Of a stretch of DNA of 33,949 nucleotides, positions 16,514-25,185 are shown piece by piece. Positions within the stretch are counted from its first letter, which is position 1. Every line of letters begins with the position of its first letter. The notes under the pieces are model-generated. The model saw nothing but the letters and a program-made list of their open reading frames with translations, ran no database searches and was not told where the DNA came from. The DNA comes from Erythrobacter sp. (lineage in GTDB: Bacteria; Pseudomonadota; Alphaproteobacteria; Sphingomonadales; Sphingomonadaceae): the NCBI RefSeq assembly GCF_023653175.1, contig NZ_JAMNXL010000018.1, positions 1 through 33,949 of the forward strand, in the 5' to 3' direction. The translations under genes were made by a program, and so were the position numbers.

Positions 16514-18478
16514 CTAGATCTCCACCTGGCTCCCCAGCTCGACCACGCGGTTGGTGGGCAGGCGGAAGAACGCCATCGCGCTTGCGGCATTGCGCAGCAT
16601 CCACGCGAACAGCTTCTCGCGCCAGATCGCCATGCCGGGCTTGCTCGAAGGCAGCAGCGTCTGGCGCGACAGGAAGAAGCTCGTCTGCATCATGTCGAAG
16701 GCCCCGTCGCACAGGTCGAGCGTGCCCAGCAGCTTGGGCACGTCGGTCTCCTCGAGGAAGCCGCAATAGATCGTCACCCGGTAGAACCCGTTGCCAAGGC
16801 TCTTGCATTCGTAGCGCGCAGATTCCTCGACATAGGGCATGCCGCGCACCTGCACGGTGAGGATCAGCACGCGTTCGTGCAGCACCTTGTTGTGCTTGAT
16901 GTTGTGGAGCAGCGCGGAGGGCACGCCCGAATTGGTCGAGGCCATGAACACAGCCGTGCCCGGCACGCGGGTCGAGGAATTGTGCGCGCTCTTGGCGAAG
17001 ATCTCGATCGGCAGCGTACCCTCGGCCATGCTCGCGCGCATCAGTTCGCGGCCCTTCGACCAGGTGGTGAGCAGGGTGAAGATGACCCCGCCGATCATCA
17101 GCGGCACCCACCCGCCCTGCGGCACCTTGATGAGGTTCGCGCCGAAATAGGCTATGTCGACGATGAGGAAGGTGATCACCAGCGGCAGGCCCTTCCATAG
17201 CGGCCACTTCCACAGCGAGAACAGCACAGCGGCCAGCAAGAGCGTGTCGATGAACATCGCGCCGGTCACCGCGATGCCATAGGCCGCGGCAAGGTTGCTC
17301 GACGACTGGAAGAACAGGACGAGCAGGATCACCATCACCATCAGGCCCCAGTTGACCACCGGGATATAGATCTGCCCCGCGGCTGCGGCGCTGGTGTGGC
17401 GGATCTCCATGCGCGGGATGAAGCCCAGCTGGATCGCCTGCTGGGTGAGGCTGAACGCGCCCGAGATAACTGCCTGGCTGGCGATGATAGTGGCCAGCAG
17501 CGCAAGAATGATCACCGGCACGCGCACCATGTCGGGGATCATCAGGAAGAACGGGTCCTTGACCAGTGCCGCCGCCGCCTCGGGCGAAGTCTGCGACAGG
17601 ATCAGCGCGCCCTGCCCCATGTAGTTGAGCATCAGCGCGGGGTAGACGAAGGTCAGCCACGAGATGCCGATAGGTTTGCGGCCGAAATGCCCCATGTCCG
17701 CATAGAGCGCCTCGGCCCCGGTGACCGCCAGCACCACGCTCCCAAGCGCGACGAAGGCGACAAAGCCGTCGGCGGCAAAGAACCTCAATGCGTTGACCGG
17801 ATTGATCGTCGCAAGGATGATGGAAGGGTCGGCGGTCAGGTGCATCACGCCGAGCACCGCGAGCATGGCGAAATAGGTCAGCATGATCGGGCCGAACAGC
17901 TTGCCCACCCGATCGGTGCCGCGCGACTGGATCGCGAACAGACCGAACAGGATCGCGACCGCGGTCGGCACGATCCACGGCTTGAAGCCGGGGACGATAT
18001 ATTGCAGCCCCTCGGTGGCCGAGAGCACCGAGATCGCCGGAGTGATCATGCTGTCGCCGTAGAACAGCGCGGTGGCGAAGACGCCGAGCAGGATCAGCGG
18101 CGCGGTCCACCCGGCCTTGGACGAGGTGCGCTTGATCAGCGCCAGCAGCGCCAGGCTCCCGCCCTCGCCACCATTATCGGCGCGCATGATGGTGATGACA
18201 TATTTGACCGTCACCACCATCATCATCGACCAGAACACCAGGCTCAGCACTCCGTGAATGTGATCGACATCGGGCGAGATGCCGGGCGCGCCGTTGTGCG
18301 AAGCGAAGGTCTCGCGGAAGGCGTAGAGCGGGCTGGTGCCAATGTCGCCGAACACGACTCCGATCGCGCCGATCGCCAGCGTCAGGGGGGAGCCGGTATG
18401 GCCGTGGCTATGGCCATGGTCTGGCCCGGATGCGGCACCGGAGGTGTCGTCGGTGGAGGTGACTGCGGTGCTGCTCAT
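16514..18478 (-). CDS. kup: Low-affinity potassium transporter Kup
   Basis: A 654-residue K+/H+ symporter of the inner membrane with twelve predicted helices, followed by a cytoplasmic tail of about 170 residues. The family signature [15 protein letters not shown] is present at about residues 39-53, with [14 protein letters not shown] and the conserved [23 protein letters not shown] stretch further on. Kup mediates K+ uptake at low pH and at high external K+. The N-terminus before the first helix carries a His-rich stretch ([10 protein letters not shown], residues 20-29), which is unusual for the family and may bind metal. It is transcribed alone, with a gap of about 160 bases to the ccm cluster. 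Confidence 0.97.
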   Translation of the reverse strand: MSSTAVTSTDDTSGAASGPDHGHSHGHTGSPLTLAIGAIGVVFGDIGTSPLYAFRETFASHNGAPGISPDVDHIHGVLSLVFWSMMMVVTVKYVITIMRADNGGEGGSLALLALIKRTSSKAGWTAPLILLGVFATALFYGDSMITPAISVLSATEGLQYIVPGFKPWIVPTAVAILFGLFAIQSRGTDRVGKLFGPIMLTYFAMLAVLGVMHLTADPSIILATINPVNALRFFAADGFVAFVALGSVVLAVTGAEALYADMGHFGRKPIGISWLTFVYPALMLNYMGQGALILSQTSPEAAAALVKDPFFLMIPDMVRVPVIILALLATIIASQAVISGAFSLTQQAIQLGFIPRMEIRHTSAAAAGQIYIPVVNWGLMVMVILLVLFFQSSSNLAAAYGIAVTGAMFIDTLLLAAVLFSLWKWPLWKGLPLVITFLIVDIAYFGANLIKVPQGGWVPLMIGGVIFTLLTTWSKGRELMRASMAEGTLPIEIFAKSAHNSSTRVPGTAVFMASTNSGVPSALLHNIKHNKVLHERVLILTVQVRGMPYVEESARYECKSLGNGFYRVTIYCGFLEETDVPKLLGTLDLCDGAFDMMQTSFFLSRQTLLPSSKPGMAIWREKLFAWMLRNAASAMAFFRLPTNRVVELGSQVEI

Positions 18479-18607
18479 AAATAACGGATTTCCCGTATCC
18501 CCCCGGTACTGCCCAAGCGGCGCGTCAGACTCAGCGCCGATAAGGGGGCGCGCCTAGCACCGCGCATTCGCAGCCGCAATATAGCCCCGCGATTTGACAC
18601 ATGACGG

Positions 18608-18631
18608 TCTCGCGCGGCCAATCGCGCGAGA
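18608..18631 (-). terminator. Hairpin after ccmI
   Basis: A nine-bp perfect stem (TCTCGCGCG with CGCGCGAGA) around a six-base loop lies five bases past the ccmI stop. It is placed to end the ccm transcript. There is no T tract, so it may only stabilise the 3' end. Confidence 0.5.
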
Positions 18632-18636
18632 AGCGT

Positions 18637-19293
18637 CTATTGGCCCTGTAGCATCGGCGCGCGCGCGATCATATCGTCGAGCCGCGCGACGTCCGCCGCC
18701 AGTCCCTCGCGCCACGGCGCATCGGGGGGCGAGCGCTCAAGGAGGCCCTTCCAGACATTGCGCGCCGCGACGATCTCGCCGCTCTGGAGATAGGCATTGC
18801 CGAGGAAATAGGCCGCGCCGGGGTGGCGCGGGTTGATCGCATCGGCGCGGCCGAAGGCCTGCACCGCGGCAGGCGTCACGAAGCCGTCGGCATGGCCGAC
18901 CAGCGCGAGGCCGAGCGCGAGCCACCCTTCGAGGTCATTGGGATTGTCCTTCAGCCCCTTCTGCAGCAGGCCGGCGGCATCGCCGAAGCGACCCTGGCGC
19001 GCAAAGGCATCGGAGGTGACGAGATAGTCGGGCGGGCGCGTCCGATCAAACAGCGCGGCGCGGCCCTCGACCATCTCCTCGCCCTGCTCGCCGAGCTGCT
19101 GCGCCTGCGCCTTGGGCGCGGAGGGCACGCCGGGCGAGCCCTGCCAGGCATAGCCCGCAAGCCCGAACACCAGCGCCGCGCCGAACAGCGTCAACCCGTG
19201 GCGGGGGAGCTTCATCACCAGCACCGCAAAGGCGAAGGCCGCCAGCGTCAGCGCAGCCACCGCGAGCCAAGCGCCGAACATCTCGCCGTTCAT
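18637..19293 (-). CDS. Cytochrome c maturation TPR protein CcmI-like
   Basis: A 218-residue protein with two N-terminal membrane helices and a periplasmic TPR region. Helical repeats start near residue 90 (SDAFARQGRFGDAAGLLQKG, then LEGWLALGLALVGH and GAAYFLGNAYLQSGEI). CcmI/CycH holds apocytochrome c and delivers it to the CcmF-CcmH heme ligation complex. The protein is shorter than CcmI of Rhodobacter (over 400 residues) and lacks its large C-terminal part, so it may be a reduced form. The ATG overlaps the ccmH stop by four bases, which places it as the last gene of the operon. Confidence 0.75.
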   Translation of the reverse strand: MNGEMFGAWLAVAALTLAAFAFAVLVMKLPRHGLTLFGAALVFGLAGYAWQGSPGVPSAPKAQAQQLGEQGEEMVEGRAALFDRTRPPDYLVTSDAFARQGRFGDAAGLLQKGLKDNPNDLEGWLALGLALVGHADGFVTPAAVQAFGRADAINPRHPGAAYFLGNAYLQSGEIVAARNVWKGLLERSPPDAPWREGLAADVARLDDMIARAPMLQGQ

Positions 19294-19721
19294 GCCTTTG
19301 CTCCGGCATCATCATCGCGCCGCTTGCCGAGCCGCCGCAGCAGCACGCCAGCCACGATCAGGATCACCAGCACCGGAATAGCGAAAAGCGGCCAGGTGGT
19401 GCTGCTCACCTCGGGCTCGTAGCTGACATAGTCGCCATAGCGCGCGATCAGCCAGCCGCGGATCGCTTCCGGGCTTTCACCGGCAAGGATGCGGGCACGC
19501 ACCTGATGGCGCATGTCGCCCGCCATCGGCGCGTCGCTGTCGGCAATCGACTGCGACTGGCACTTGAGGCAGCGCAGCGTCTGCATCAGCGCGGCGGCCT
19601 CGGCCTCGAGCTTCTCGTCGGCGAGCTGGTTATAGGCGTAAGGCGCAGGCGGCATCGAATCCTGCGCGGCAAGCGGCACCGCCAAGACGGCGAGCACGAG
19701 CGCGAACAGCCAGCGGATCAT
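19290..19721 (-). CDS. ccmH: Cytochrome c maturation protein CcmH (CcmL-type)
   Basis: A 143-residue periplasmic thiol-disulfide protein. A signal helix (residues 3-19) precedes the family motif LRCLKC with Cys51 and Cys54, which reduce the CXXCH cysteines of apocytochrome c together with CcmG. A helical core and one C-terminal membrane helix (about 113-130) follow. Here CcmH and the TPR protein are separate genes, as in many alphaproteobacteria, whereas E. coli fuses them. The ATG overlaps the ccmG stop by four bases. Confidence 0.93.
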   Translation of the reverse strand: MIRWLFALVLAVLAVPLAAQDSMPPAPYAYNQLADEKLEAEAAALMQTLRCLKCQSQSIADSDAPMAGDMRHQVRARILAGESPEAIRGWLIARYGDYVSYEPEVSSTTWPLFAIPVLVILIVAGVLLRRLGKRRDDDAGAKA

Positions 19722-20242
19722 TGCGCCTTCTCCAGTTCCGCGAGCAGCACGGGCACATCCTCGGGGCGGATATCGCCGATCTTCTGATAGCGGATGACGC
19801 CCTTGGCATCGATCACGAAGGTCTCGGGGACGCCCGACGAACCGATCGCGAGCTGCACCTCGGAGATCCGGTCGCTGCCGATACGGGTATAGGGGTTGCC
19901 GTAGCGGTTCAGGAAATTGGCGGCGTCGGCGGGCTTGTCGCGGATCGCGATGCCGATGATCTCGACGCCCTGCCGCTTCAGCGCTTCGAGCTGCGGGGCC
20001 TCGGCGATGCAGGGCGTGCACCAGCTGGCCCAGATGTTGAGGAGCTTCGGCCTGCCGGTGAAGTCGGCCTTGGATGCACCGGGCAGGCCGTCGACAGCCG
20101 GATCGAGCGCGAAGGCCGGCAGCGGCTGGCCGATCATCGTGCTCTCGACGAACTGGTCCTTCTCCTGCGTCAGCATATAGGCGGCCAGCCCCGCGAAGAA
20201 GGCGAACAGCGCGAGCGGGATCCACAAGGAGAGCTTGCGCAT
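19718..20242 (-). CDS. ccmG: Thiol:disulfide interchange protein CcmG/DsbE
   Basis: A 174-residue membrane-anchored periplasmic thioredoxin. A single N-terminal helix (residues 5-22) is followed by a thioredoxin fold with the active site WCTPC (Cys75, Cys78) and the cis-proline loop GVPETFVID. It keeps apocytochrome c and CcmH reduced, with electrons from CcdA or DsbD, neither of which is in the window. It starts seven bases after ccmF ends and overlaps ccmH by four bases. Confidence 0.95.
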   Translation of the reverse strand: MRKLSLWIPLALFAFFAGLAAYMLTQEKDQFVESTMIGQPLPAFALDPAVDGLPGASKADFTGRPKLLNIWASWCTPCIAEAPQLEALKRQGVEIIGIAIRDKPADAANFLNRYGNPYTRIGSDRISEVQLAIGSSGVPETFVIDAKGVIRYQKIGDIRPEDVPVLLAELEKAQ

Positions 20243-20249
20243 GGCGCGT

Positions 20250-22247
20250 CTACTCCGCCGGCTGGGGCGCGGGGACGCCCCCGGAACCGCCCAGCGCTTC
20301 GACGTCGGCGCGGCGCTGCGCGCCCTTGGCGGTGGCGCTGCGGCGCTTCAGATCGACCCCCAAGCGGCCGGCAATGGCGAGAATGCCGCCGAGCCCGATC
20401 AGCAGCCCGCCATACCAGATGAAGGTCACGAAAGGCTTCCACCAGATGCGGATCTGCCAGCGCCCGTCCTCGGCCTGATTGCCGATCACGGCGTAAAGCT
20501 GGCCGTTCCACTTGGTGAGCAGCGCGCTTTCCGAAGTCGATTGCGGCGGCGACCAGAAGCTGCGCGCCTGAGGGGTGAGGAACACCGGTTCGCCGCCATC
20601 CTGACGCACCGCCAGCCGCGCCTCCATCGCGGTCCAGTTGGGGCCGGCGATCGGCGTGACGGCTTCGAGCGTTACCGCGAAATCGCCGATCTGCTCGGTG
20701 CCGCCGGGCGCGACTGCGGCGAGGCGCTCCTCGGAGAAAGCGCCCTCGCAGGCCATGCCGAACAGCGAGACAGCGATACCGAAATGGGCAACGACCATGC
20801 CCCAAGTCGACAACGGCACGCGTACGAGCTTGCGACCACGCAGGGGCAGGACAGCGGCGACTGCCAGCGCCGCGGCAAGGCCGAGGCCGAGCAGCGGCAG
20901 CAGCGGAAACTGGCCGAAGAAGCTCACCAGTGCGATCACCCCGATCACCAGCGCGGCGATCAGCATCAGCTCGAACTGGATGCGCGCCGGCTTGTCGCTC
21001 TTCCAGCGCAGCAGCGGCCCGACCGCCATCACCAGCAGCATCGGGATCGCGAAGATCGCGCCCGCCGGGTTGAAATAGGGCGGGCCGACGCTGACGCGCA
21101 CATTGAAGGCCTCGGTCAGCAGCGGGTAGAGCGTGCCGAGCAGCACGATTGCGAGGATCGCCGAGAGCATCACATTGTTGAACACCAGCGCGCCTTCGCG
21201 GCTGGCGGCGGCAAAGCGCTTGCCCTCGGCGACGGCACCTGCGCGCAAGGCGAAGATGGTGAAGGCCCCGCCGATATAGAGCCCGAGCAGGGCGAGGATG
21301 AAGGCTCCGCGTTCAGGATCGACCGCAAAGGCATGGACGCTCGTCAGCACGCCCGAGCGCACAAGGAAAGTGCCGAGCATCGACATAGAGAAGGCGAGCA
21401 CGCCGAGCATGATCGTCCACGTGCGCAAGGCATCGCGCGCGGCCAGCACGCTCACCGAATGCATCAGCGCGGTCGCGGCGAGCCACGGCATCAGCGAGGC
21501 GTTCTCGACCGGGTCCCAGAACCACCAGCCGCCCCAGCCAAGCTCGTAATAGGCCCAGTAGGAGCCTGCCGTGATCCCCAGCGTCAGCAGCACCCATGCG
21601 CCCAGCACCCAGGGGCGCATCACGCGGGCGAAGGCGGGATTGACCTCGCGCGTCATCAACGCGCCCATTGCAAGGCTGAAGGCGACCGACAACCCGACAT
21701 AACCGGCGTACAGCGTCGGGGGGTGGATCGCGAGGCCGATGTCCTGCAGCAGCGGGTTGAGGCCGTTGCCCTCCACCGCGGGCACCGGCAGGCGCTCGAA
21801 GGGGTTGGAAGACAGCAGCAGGAAGGCATAAAAGCCCAGCGCCACGAAGCCCTGAACGGCCAGCGTTGCGCCCATGGTGCGCTCCGGCAGGCGCTTCTCG
21901 AACGCCGCCAGCAGGCCTCCCGAGGCCGCCAGCACGCCGACCCACAGCAGCATTGAGCCCTCGTGGTTCCCCCAGGTGCCGGTCAGCTTGTAGATGAACG
22001 GCTTCATCGAATGCGAATTGGTCGCCACCAGCTTGATCGACAGGTCGGTGACCGCAAAGGCGCGCAGCAGCAGCAGGAACGCGAGCACCGCGAGGAAGGC
22101 CTGCACCACTGCGGCAGGCCGCGCGTAGATCGCCAGCGCATTGGCCTCGCCCGGCGCAGCCCGCAACGAAGCGGCACCCGAGACCATTTGGAGCACGGCG
22201 AGCGCGGCGGCGAGCCACAGGGCAGCCAGGCCAATCTCGGCAATCAT
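20250..22247 (-). CDS. ccmF: Heme lyase component CcmF
   Basis: A 665-residue polytopic membrane protein that ligates heme from holo-CcmE to apocytochrome c. The tryptophan-rich WWD motif is intact (GWGGWWFWDPVENASLMPWL), and conserved histidines flank it, including NSHSMKPFIYKLTGTWGNHEGS near the N-terminus. It has about fourteen to fifteen helices and one large periplasmic loop before the last helix. The length is normal for the family. The ATG lies 29 bases after the ccmE stop. Confidence 0.97.
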   Translation of the reverse strand: MIAEIGLAALWLAAALAVLQMVSGAASLRAAPGEANALAIYARPAAVVQAFLAVLAFLLLLRAFAVTDLSIKLVATNSHSMKPFIYKLTGTWGNHEGSMLLWVGVLAASGGLLAAFEKRLPERTMGATLAVQGFVALGFYAFLLLSSNPFERLPVPAVEGNGLNPLLQDIGLAIHPPTLYAGYVGLSVAFSLAMGALMTREVNPAFARVMRPWVLGAWVLLTLGITAGSYWAYYELGWGGWWFWDPVENASLMPWLAATALMHSVSVLAARDALRTWTIMLGVLAFSMSMLGTFLVRSGVLTSVHAFAVDPERGAFILALLGLYIGGAFTIFALRAGAVAEGKRFAAASREGALVFNNVMLSAILAIVLLGTLYPLLTEAFNVRVSVGPPYFNPAGAIFAIPMLLVMAVGPLLRWKSDKPARIQFELMLIAALVIGVIALVSFFGQFPLLPLLGLGLAAALAVAAVLPLRGRKLVRVPLSTWGMVVAHFGIAVSLFGMACEGAFSEERLAAVAPGGTEQIGDFAVTLEAVTPIAGPNWTAMEARLAVRQDGGEPVFLTPQARSFWSPPQSTSESALLTKWNGQLYAVIGNQAEDGRWQIRIWWKPFVTFIWYGGLLIGLGGILAIAGRLGVDLKRRSATAKGAQRRADVEALGGSGGVPAPQPAE

Positions 22248-22276
22248 AGCTTGGCCCTCACCTTGCGTTCCATGCG

Positions 22277-22738
22277 CTACTCGAGCCCCACCGTCGTATC
22301 GGCGGCCATCTTGGCGGCCGCGTCGGTGCCCATGCCCTCAAGCTCCTTGGGCACGTAATTCTCGTCATGCTTGGCGAGCAGGTTGGTCGCCTTGAACACC
22401 CCGTCCGGCCCGATGCTGCCCTCCGCGACCACGCCCGAGCCCTCGACGAAGAGATCGGGGAGGATGCCGCTGTAGCGCACCGGAATGGCGTCGGCCGTGT
22501 TGCCGGTGACCTTGAAGTTGACCGTCACCCCGTCCGCCTCGGTAACCAGCGAGCCCTTCTGCACCATCCCGCCAAGCCGAACCGCCTGCCCGACCTCGGG
22601 GGGCGTGGCGGCCATCTGTTCGGGCAGGTAGAAGTAATTGGCCTGATTGCGCAGGGACCACGCCGCGAGCAGACCCGCGCCGACGATAGCGAGGAGCGCG
22701 ATGATCACCAGAACAAGACGTTGATGCTTGGCTTTCAT
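22277..22738 (-). CDS. ccmE: Heme chaperone CcmE
   Basis: A 153-residue periplasmic heme carrier. An N-terminal anchor helix (residues 8-27) precedes an OB-fold beta barrel. The heme-attaching His124 lies in LAKHDENYVP with Tyr128 in the usual position, so it is the histidine form rather than the rarer cysteine form. It receives heme from CcmC and passes it to CcmF. The start is ATG at 22738, nine bases after ccmD ends. Confidence 0.96.
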   Translation of the reverse strand: MKAKHQRLVLVIIALLAIVGAGLLAAWSLRNQANYFYLPEQMAATPPEVGQAVRLGGMVQKGSLVTEADGVTVNFKVTGNTADAIPVRYSGILPDLFVEGSGVVAEGSIGPDGVFKATNLLAKHDENYVPKELEGMGTDAAAKMAADTTVGLE

Positions 22739-22747
22739 ACGTCCCTC

Positions 22748-22888
22748 TCAGCGGCGCCGGGTGGCATCACGCCGCGCTTCGGCGCGCACCATCGCGCGCC
22801 ACGCCCAGATGACAAGTGCGATGAGTGCAACCGCCGCGACGCCATAGGCGAGCCACACGAAATCCCACTGGTTGAGGTCCTCGCGCAT
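22748..22888 (-). CDS. ccmD: Heme exporter protein CcmD
   Basis: A 46-residue protein with a single membrane helix (residues about 10-27) and a basic C-terminal tail. It starts MREDLNQWDFVWLAYGV, matching the short CcmD pattern with an aromatic-rich helix start. CcmD helps release holo-CcmE from CcmC. The ATG overlaps the ccmC stop (ATGA), and ccmE follows after nine bases. Confidence 0.9.
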   Translation of the reverse strand: MREDLNQWDFVWLAYGVAAVALIALVIWAWRAMVRAEARRDATRRR

Positions 22889-23643
22889 CAGGCCTGCTCC
22901 GCCATGGCAGGCGGGAGCGCCGCATCGTCATCCAGCGCACGGCGGCGCAGGCGCGCCTCGACCTGCTGCTGCGCAATCAGTGCCCGCATTCGCATCAGCA
23001 CGATCGCGCCGAACAATAGCGAGAAGCCCACCACCGCCACCAGCAGCGGCACGAGGAAGGTCGCCTCGATCGCGCTCTTGCCCGCGGTGATGCTCGGCGG
23101 CTGGTGGAGCGAGTTCCACCACACCACGGAGCGGTTGATGATCGGCACATTGACCGCGCCGACCAGGCCGAAAATCGCGGCGATCTTGTCCGAAGACCCC
23201 TCGCGGTTCGCCGCCTCGGTCAGGGCGATGTAGCCTGCGTAGAGGAACAGCAGCACCAGCATGGAGGTCAGCCGCCCGTCCCACTCCCACCAGGTGCCCC
23301 AGGTCGGGCGGCCCCAGATCGAGCCGGTGGCAAGGCACACCGCGCAGAACACCATCCCCGGCACCGCAATCGCCCGCGCGGCAATGGCGGCGAGCGGGTG
23401 CTTCCAGATCAGCAGCATGGCCGAGGAAATCGCGATCCCCGCCCAGCCCCCCATGCCCAGCCATGCGGCGGGCACGTGGATGAACAGGATCCGCACCGTC
23501 TCGCCCATCAGGCGGTCGGGCGGGACCATGAACAGGCCCCATGCGACGGCGCCCAGCGACAGCGCCAGACCGCTCCAGAACAGGAGCGGCATCAGCCACT
23601 TTGCGAGGGCGAGAAATCGGGTGGGGTTGGCGTAGATGTGCAT
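22888..23643 (-). CDS. ccmC: Heme transporter/handling protein CcmC
   Basis: A 251-residue protein with six membrane helices that binds heme and attaches it to CcmE. The WWD motif WGTWWEWDGRLTS is intact near residue 130, with flanking histidines in FIHVPAAW and in NSLHQPPS. The start is ATG at 23643 (MHIYANPTRFLALAKW), which is the normal family start; an upstream frame back to 23691 adds 16 atypical residues. It is the first gene of the ccm operon. No ccmA or ccmB lies upstream, so the ABC part must be elsewhere. Confidence 0.95.
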   Translation of the reverse strand: MHIYANPTRFLALAKWLMPLLFWSGLALSLGAVAWGLFMVPPDRLMGETVRILFIHVPAAWLGMGGWAGIAISSAMLLIWKHPLAAIAARAIAVPGMVFCAVCLATGSIWGRPTWGTWWEWDGRLTSMLVLLFLYAGYIALTEAANREGSSDKIAAIFGLVGAVNVPIINRSVVWWNSLHQPPSITAGKSAIEATFLVPLLVAVVGFSLLFGAIVLMRMRALIAQQQVEARLRRRALDDDAALPPAMAEQA

Positions 23644-23742
23644 GGGTTTGGCTGTCGGGGCGGCTTGTAGCCTTACACCCGTTCCCGACAAGAGCGCAAA
23701 TGGCGGCGCAGCGGAATTGTTCCCGCTGGCCGCCCCCGGGCC

Positions 23743-24810
23743 TCAGCCCCGCCCGATCAGCTTTTGCGCCATCCGGTCGGCAACCACGTCGGACGTGAGG
23801 CCGCTCGCGGCGCTCTCCTGCCAGATCGATTCGAGCCGCCCGGGGATCTGCGCGACCAGCGCGTTGACCTCGGCAACATCGCCTACCCGGCCCTCGCGGC
23901 GGGCGAGGTATTCGGTCGCGACCGAGATGATGCCGCCGGCGTTGATGACATAGTCGGGCGCGTAGAGAATGCCGCGCGCCGCCAGCTTCGCGCCGTGTTC
24001 CGGGCGCGCGAGCTGGTTGTTCGCCCCGCCCGCGACGATCGTGCAGTCGAGCGCGGCGATCCCGGTATCATCGAGGATCGCGCCAAGCGCATTGGGGCTG
24101 AAGACATCGCACGGCGTCGCCATGATTGCGTCCGAGGCAACCGCCACGCCGCCAAGTTCGGCGGCGAGCGCAGCGGCGCGCGCTTCGTTGATGTCGGCAA
24201 GCGTCAGCTTGGCGCCGTCGCGGGCCAGCAGGCGGGCAACGCCGCCGCCGACCGAGCCCGTGCCCTGCACCGCGACGTGGACGCCCGCGAGGCTGTCCTT
24301 GCCAAGCTTGTGCGCCGCCGCCGCCTTGATGCCGAGATAGATGCCATAAGCCGTGAACGGCCCCGGATCGCCGCCCGCCGAGCCCTCGCCCTCCACCGGC
24401 AGGCCCGAAACATGCGCGGTGCGCTGCGCGACCGCGACCATGTCGGCTTCCGAAATGCCGACGTCCTCGGCGGTCACGTAACGCCCGCCGAGCGCCTCGA
24501 CGGCATCCCCGAAGGCGGCGAGCATCGCGGGGGTCTTGATGCGTTGTTCATCGGCAAGGATCACCGCCTTGCCGCCGCCCATCGGCAGGCCCGCCATCGC
24601 GTTCTTGTAGCTCATGCCCCGCGACAGCCGCAGCGCATCGCGCATCGCGCCGGCAGGATCGCTATAATGCCAGAAGCGCGTGCCGCCGGCCGAGGGGCCG
24701 AGGTGGGTCGAATGCACCGCGATGATGGCCGTCAGCCCGCTCGCCCGGTCGTGGACCAGCGTCACGGATTCGTGCGCGTCGAAATCGGGCTCGGCCCAGA
24801 ATGCGGTCAT
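23743..24810 (-). CDS. Leucine dehydrogenase-like Glu/Leu/Phe/Val dehydrogenase
   Basis: A 355-residue NAD-dependent amino acid dehydrogenase. The N-terminal dimerisation/substrate domain has GPSAGGTRFW, Lys69 in SYKNAMAGLP and catalytic Lys81 in PMGGGKAV, the same spacing as in Bacillus leucine dehydrogenase. The dinucleotide domain has GTGSVGGGVARLL near residue 200. These enzymes deaminate branched-chain amino acids to 2-oxo acids, reversibly. Leu, Val or Phe preference cannot be read from the sequence. The ATG at 24810 is chosen over an upstream frame that runs toward the tRNA. It precedes ccmC by about 100 bases and is probably a separate unit. Confidence 0.88.
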   Translation of the reverse strand: MTAFWAEPDFDAHESVTLVHDRASGLTAIIAVHSTHLGPSAGGTRFWHYSDPAGAMRDALRLSRGMSYKNAMAGLPMGGGKAVILADEQRIKTPAMLAAFGDAVEALGGRYVTAEDVGISEADMVAVAQRTAHVSGLPVEGEGSAGGDPGPFTAYGIYLGIKAAAAHKLGKDSLAGVHVAVQGTGSVGGGVARLLARDGAKLTLADINEARAAALAAELGGVAVASDAIMATPCDVFSPNALGAILDDTGIAALDCTIVAGGANNQLARPEHGAKLAARGILYAPDYVINAGGIISVATEYLARREGRVGDVAEVNALVAQIPGRLESIWQESAASGLTSDVVADRMAQKLIGRG

Positions 24811-24875
24811 CTCGTCTCCCCTGCCGCGCGCGCAGACGCGGCGCGGACGTGCCATTCACGCAACAAGGGGGGAAA

Positions 24876-24953
24876 TGGGGCGACCAATGGGGCTCGAACC
24901 CACGACCTCCGGTACCACAAACCGGCGCTCTAACCAGCTGAGCTATGATCGCC
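24876..24953 (-). tRNA. tRNA-His (GTG anticodon)
   Basis: The minus strand folds into a complete cloverleaf. The acceptor stem is GCGATCA with TGGTCGC, the anticodon stem is CCGGT/ACCGG around TTGTGGT (anticodon GTG), and the T arm contains TTCGAGC. A G at position -1 is encoded and pairs with C73, the identity element for histidyl-tRNA synthetase, and CCA is encoded at 24876-24878. The extra G-1 explains the eight-base acceptor. It stands alone between the leucine dehydrogenase-like gene and the hydroxylase gene. Confidence 0.97.
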
Positions 24954-24966
24954 ACACGCCCCTGCC

Positions 24967-24994
24967 CGCATACCACCATTTCGGTCGCTGCCAA
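24967..24994 (-). promoter_or_regulatory. Candidate promoter for tRNA-His
   Basis: On the minus strand TTGGCA (24989-24994) and TATGCG (24967-24972) are 16 bases apart. The -10 ends 13 bases before the tRNA 5' end, a normal tRNA distance. The match to sigma-70 is partial. Confidence 0.4.
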
Positions 24995-25147
24995 GCCCGC
25001 GCGAAGCGAGGCGGTTGACGCATGGCAGCCGCACCGTCAAGGCCTGCGGCAAGGGAGGGGCGCCTCTTGCACAAAGCCCGTTCCAAGGGAAGCGAAAACT
25101 GCGCGGAGCAGCCCAGCGCGCAAGATTGTTACGCCGCCCCAAAAGCG

Positions 25148-25175
25148 TTGCCTCGCGGACGGGCGCTTCTATTGT
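25148..25175 (+). promoter_or_regulatory. Candidate promoter for the hydroxylase-like gene
   Basis: TTGCCT (25148-25153) and TATTGT (25170-25175) are 16 bases apart. The start codon at 25186 would lie only a few bases from the expected transcript start, so the mRNA would be nearly leaderless. No ribosome binding site is seen before the ATG. Confidence 0.3.
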
Positions 25176-25185
25176 CCGCGCCGCC

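Noticed and set aside
18380-18480. CDF-type zinc transporter from the His-rich stretch
   Set aside because: The protein after the stretch is clearly Kup, with [11 protein letters not shown]; only the short N-terminal extension is His-rich.
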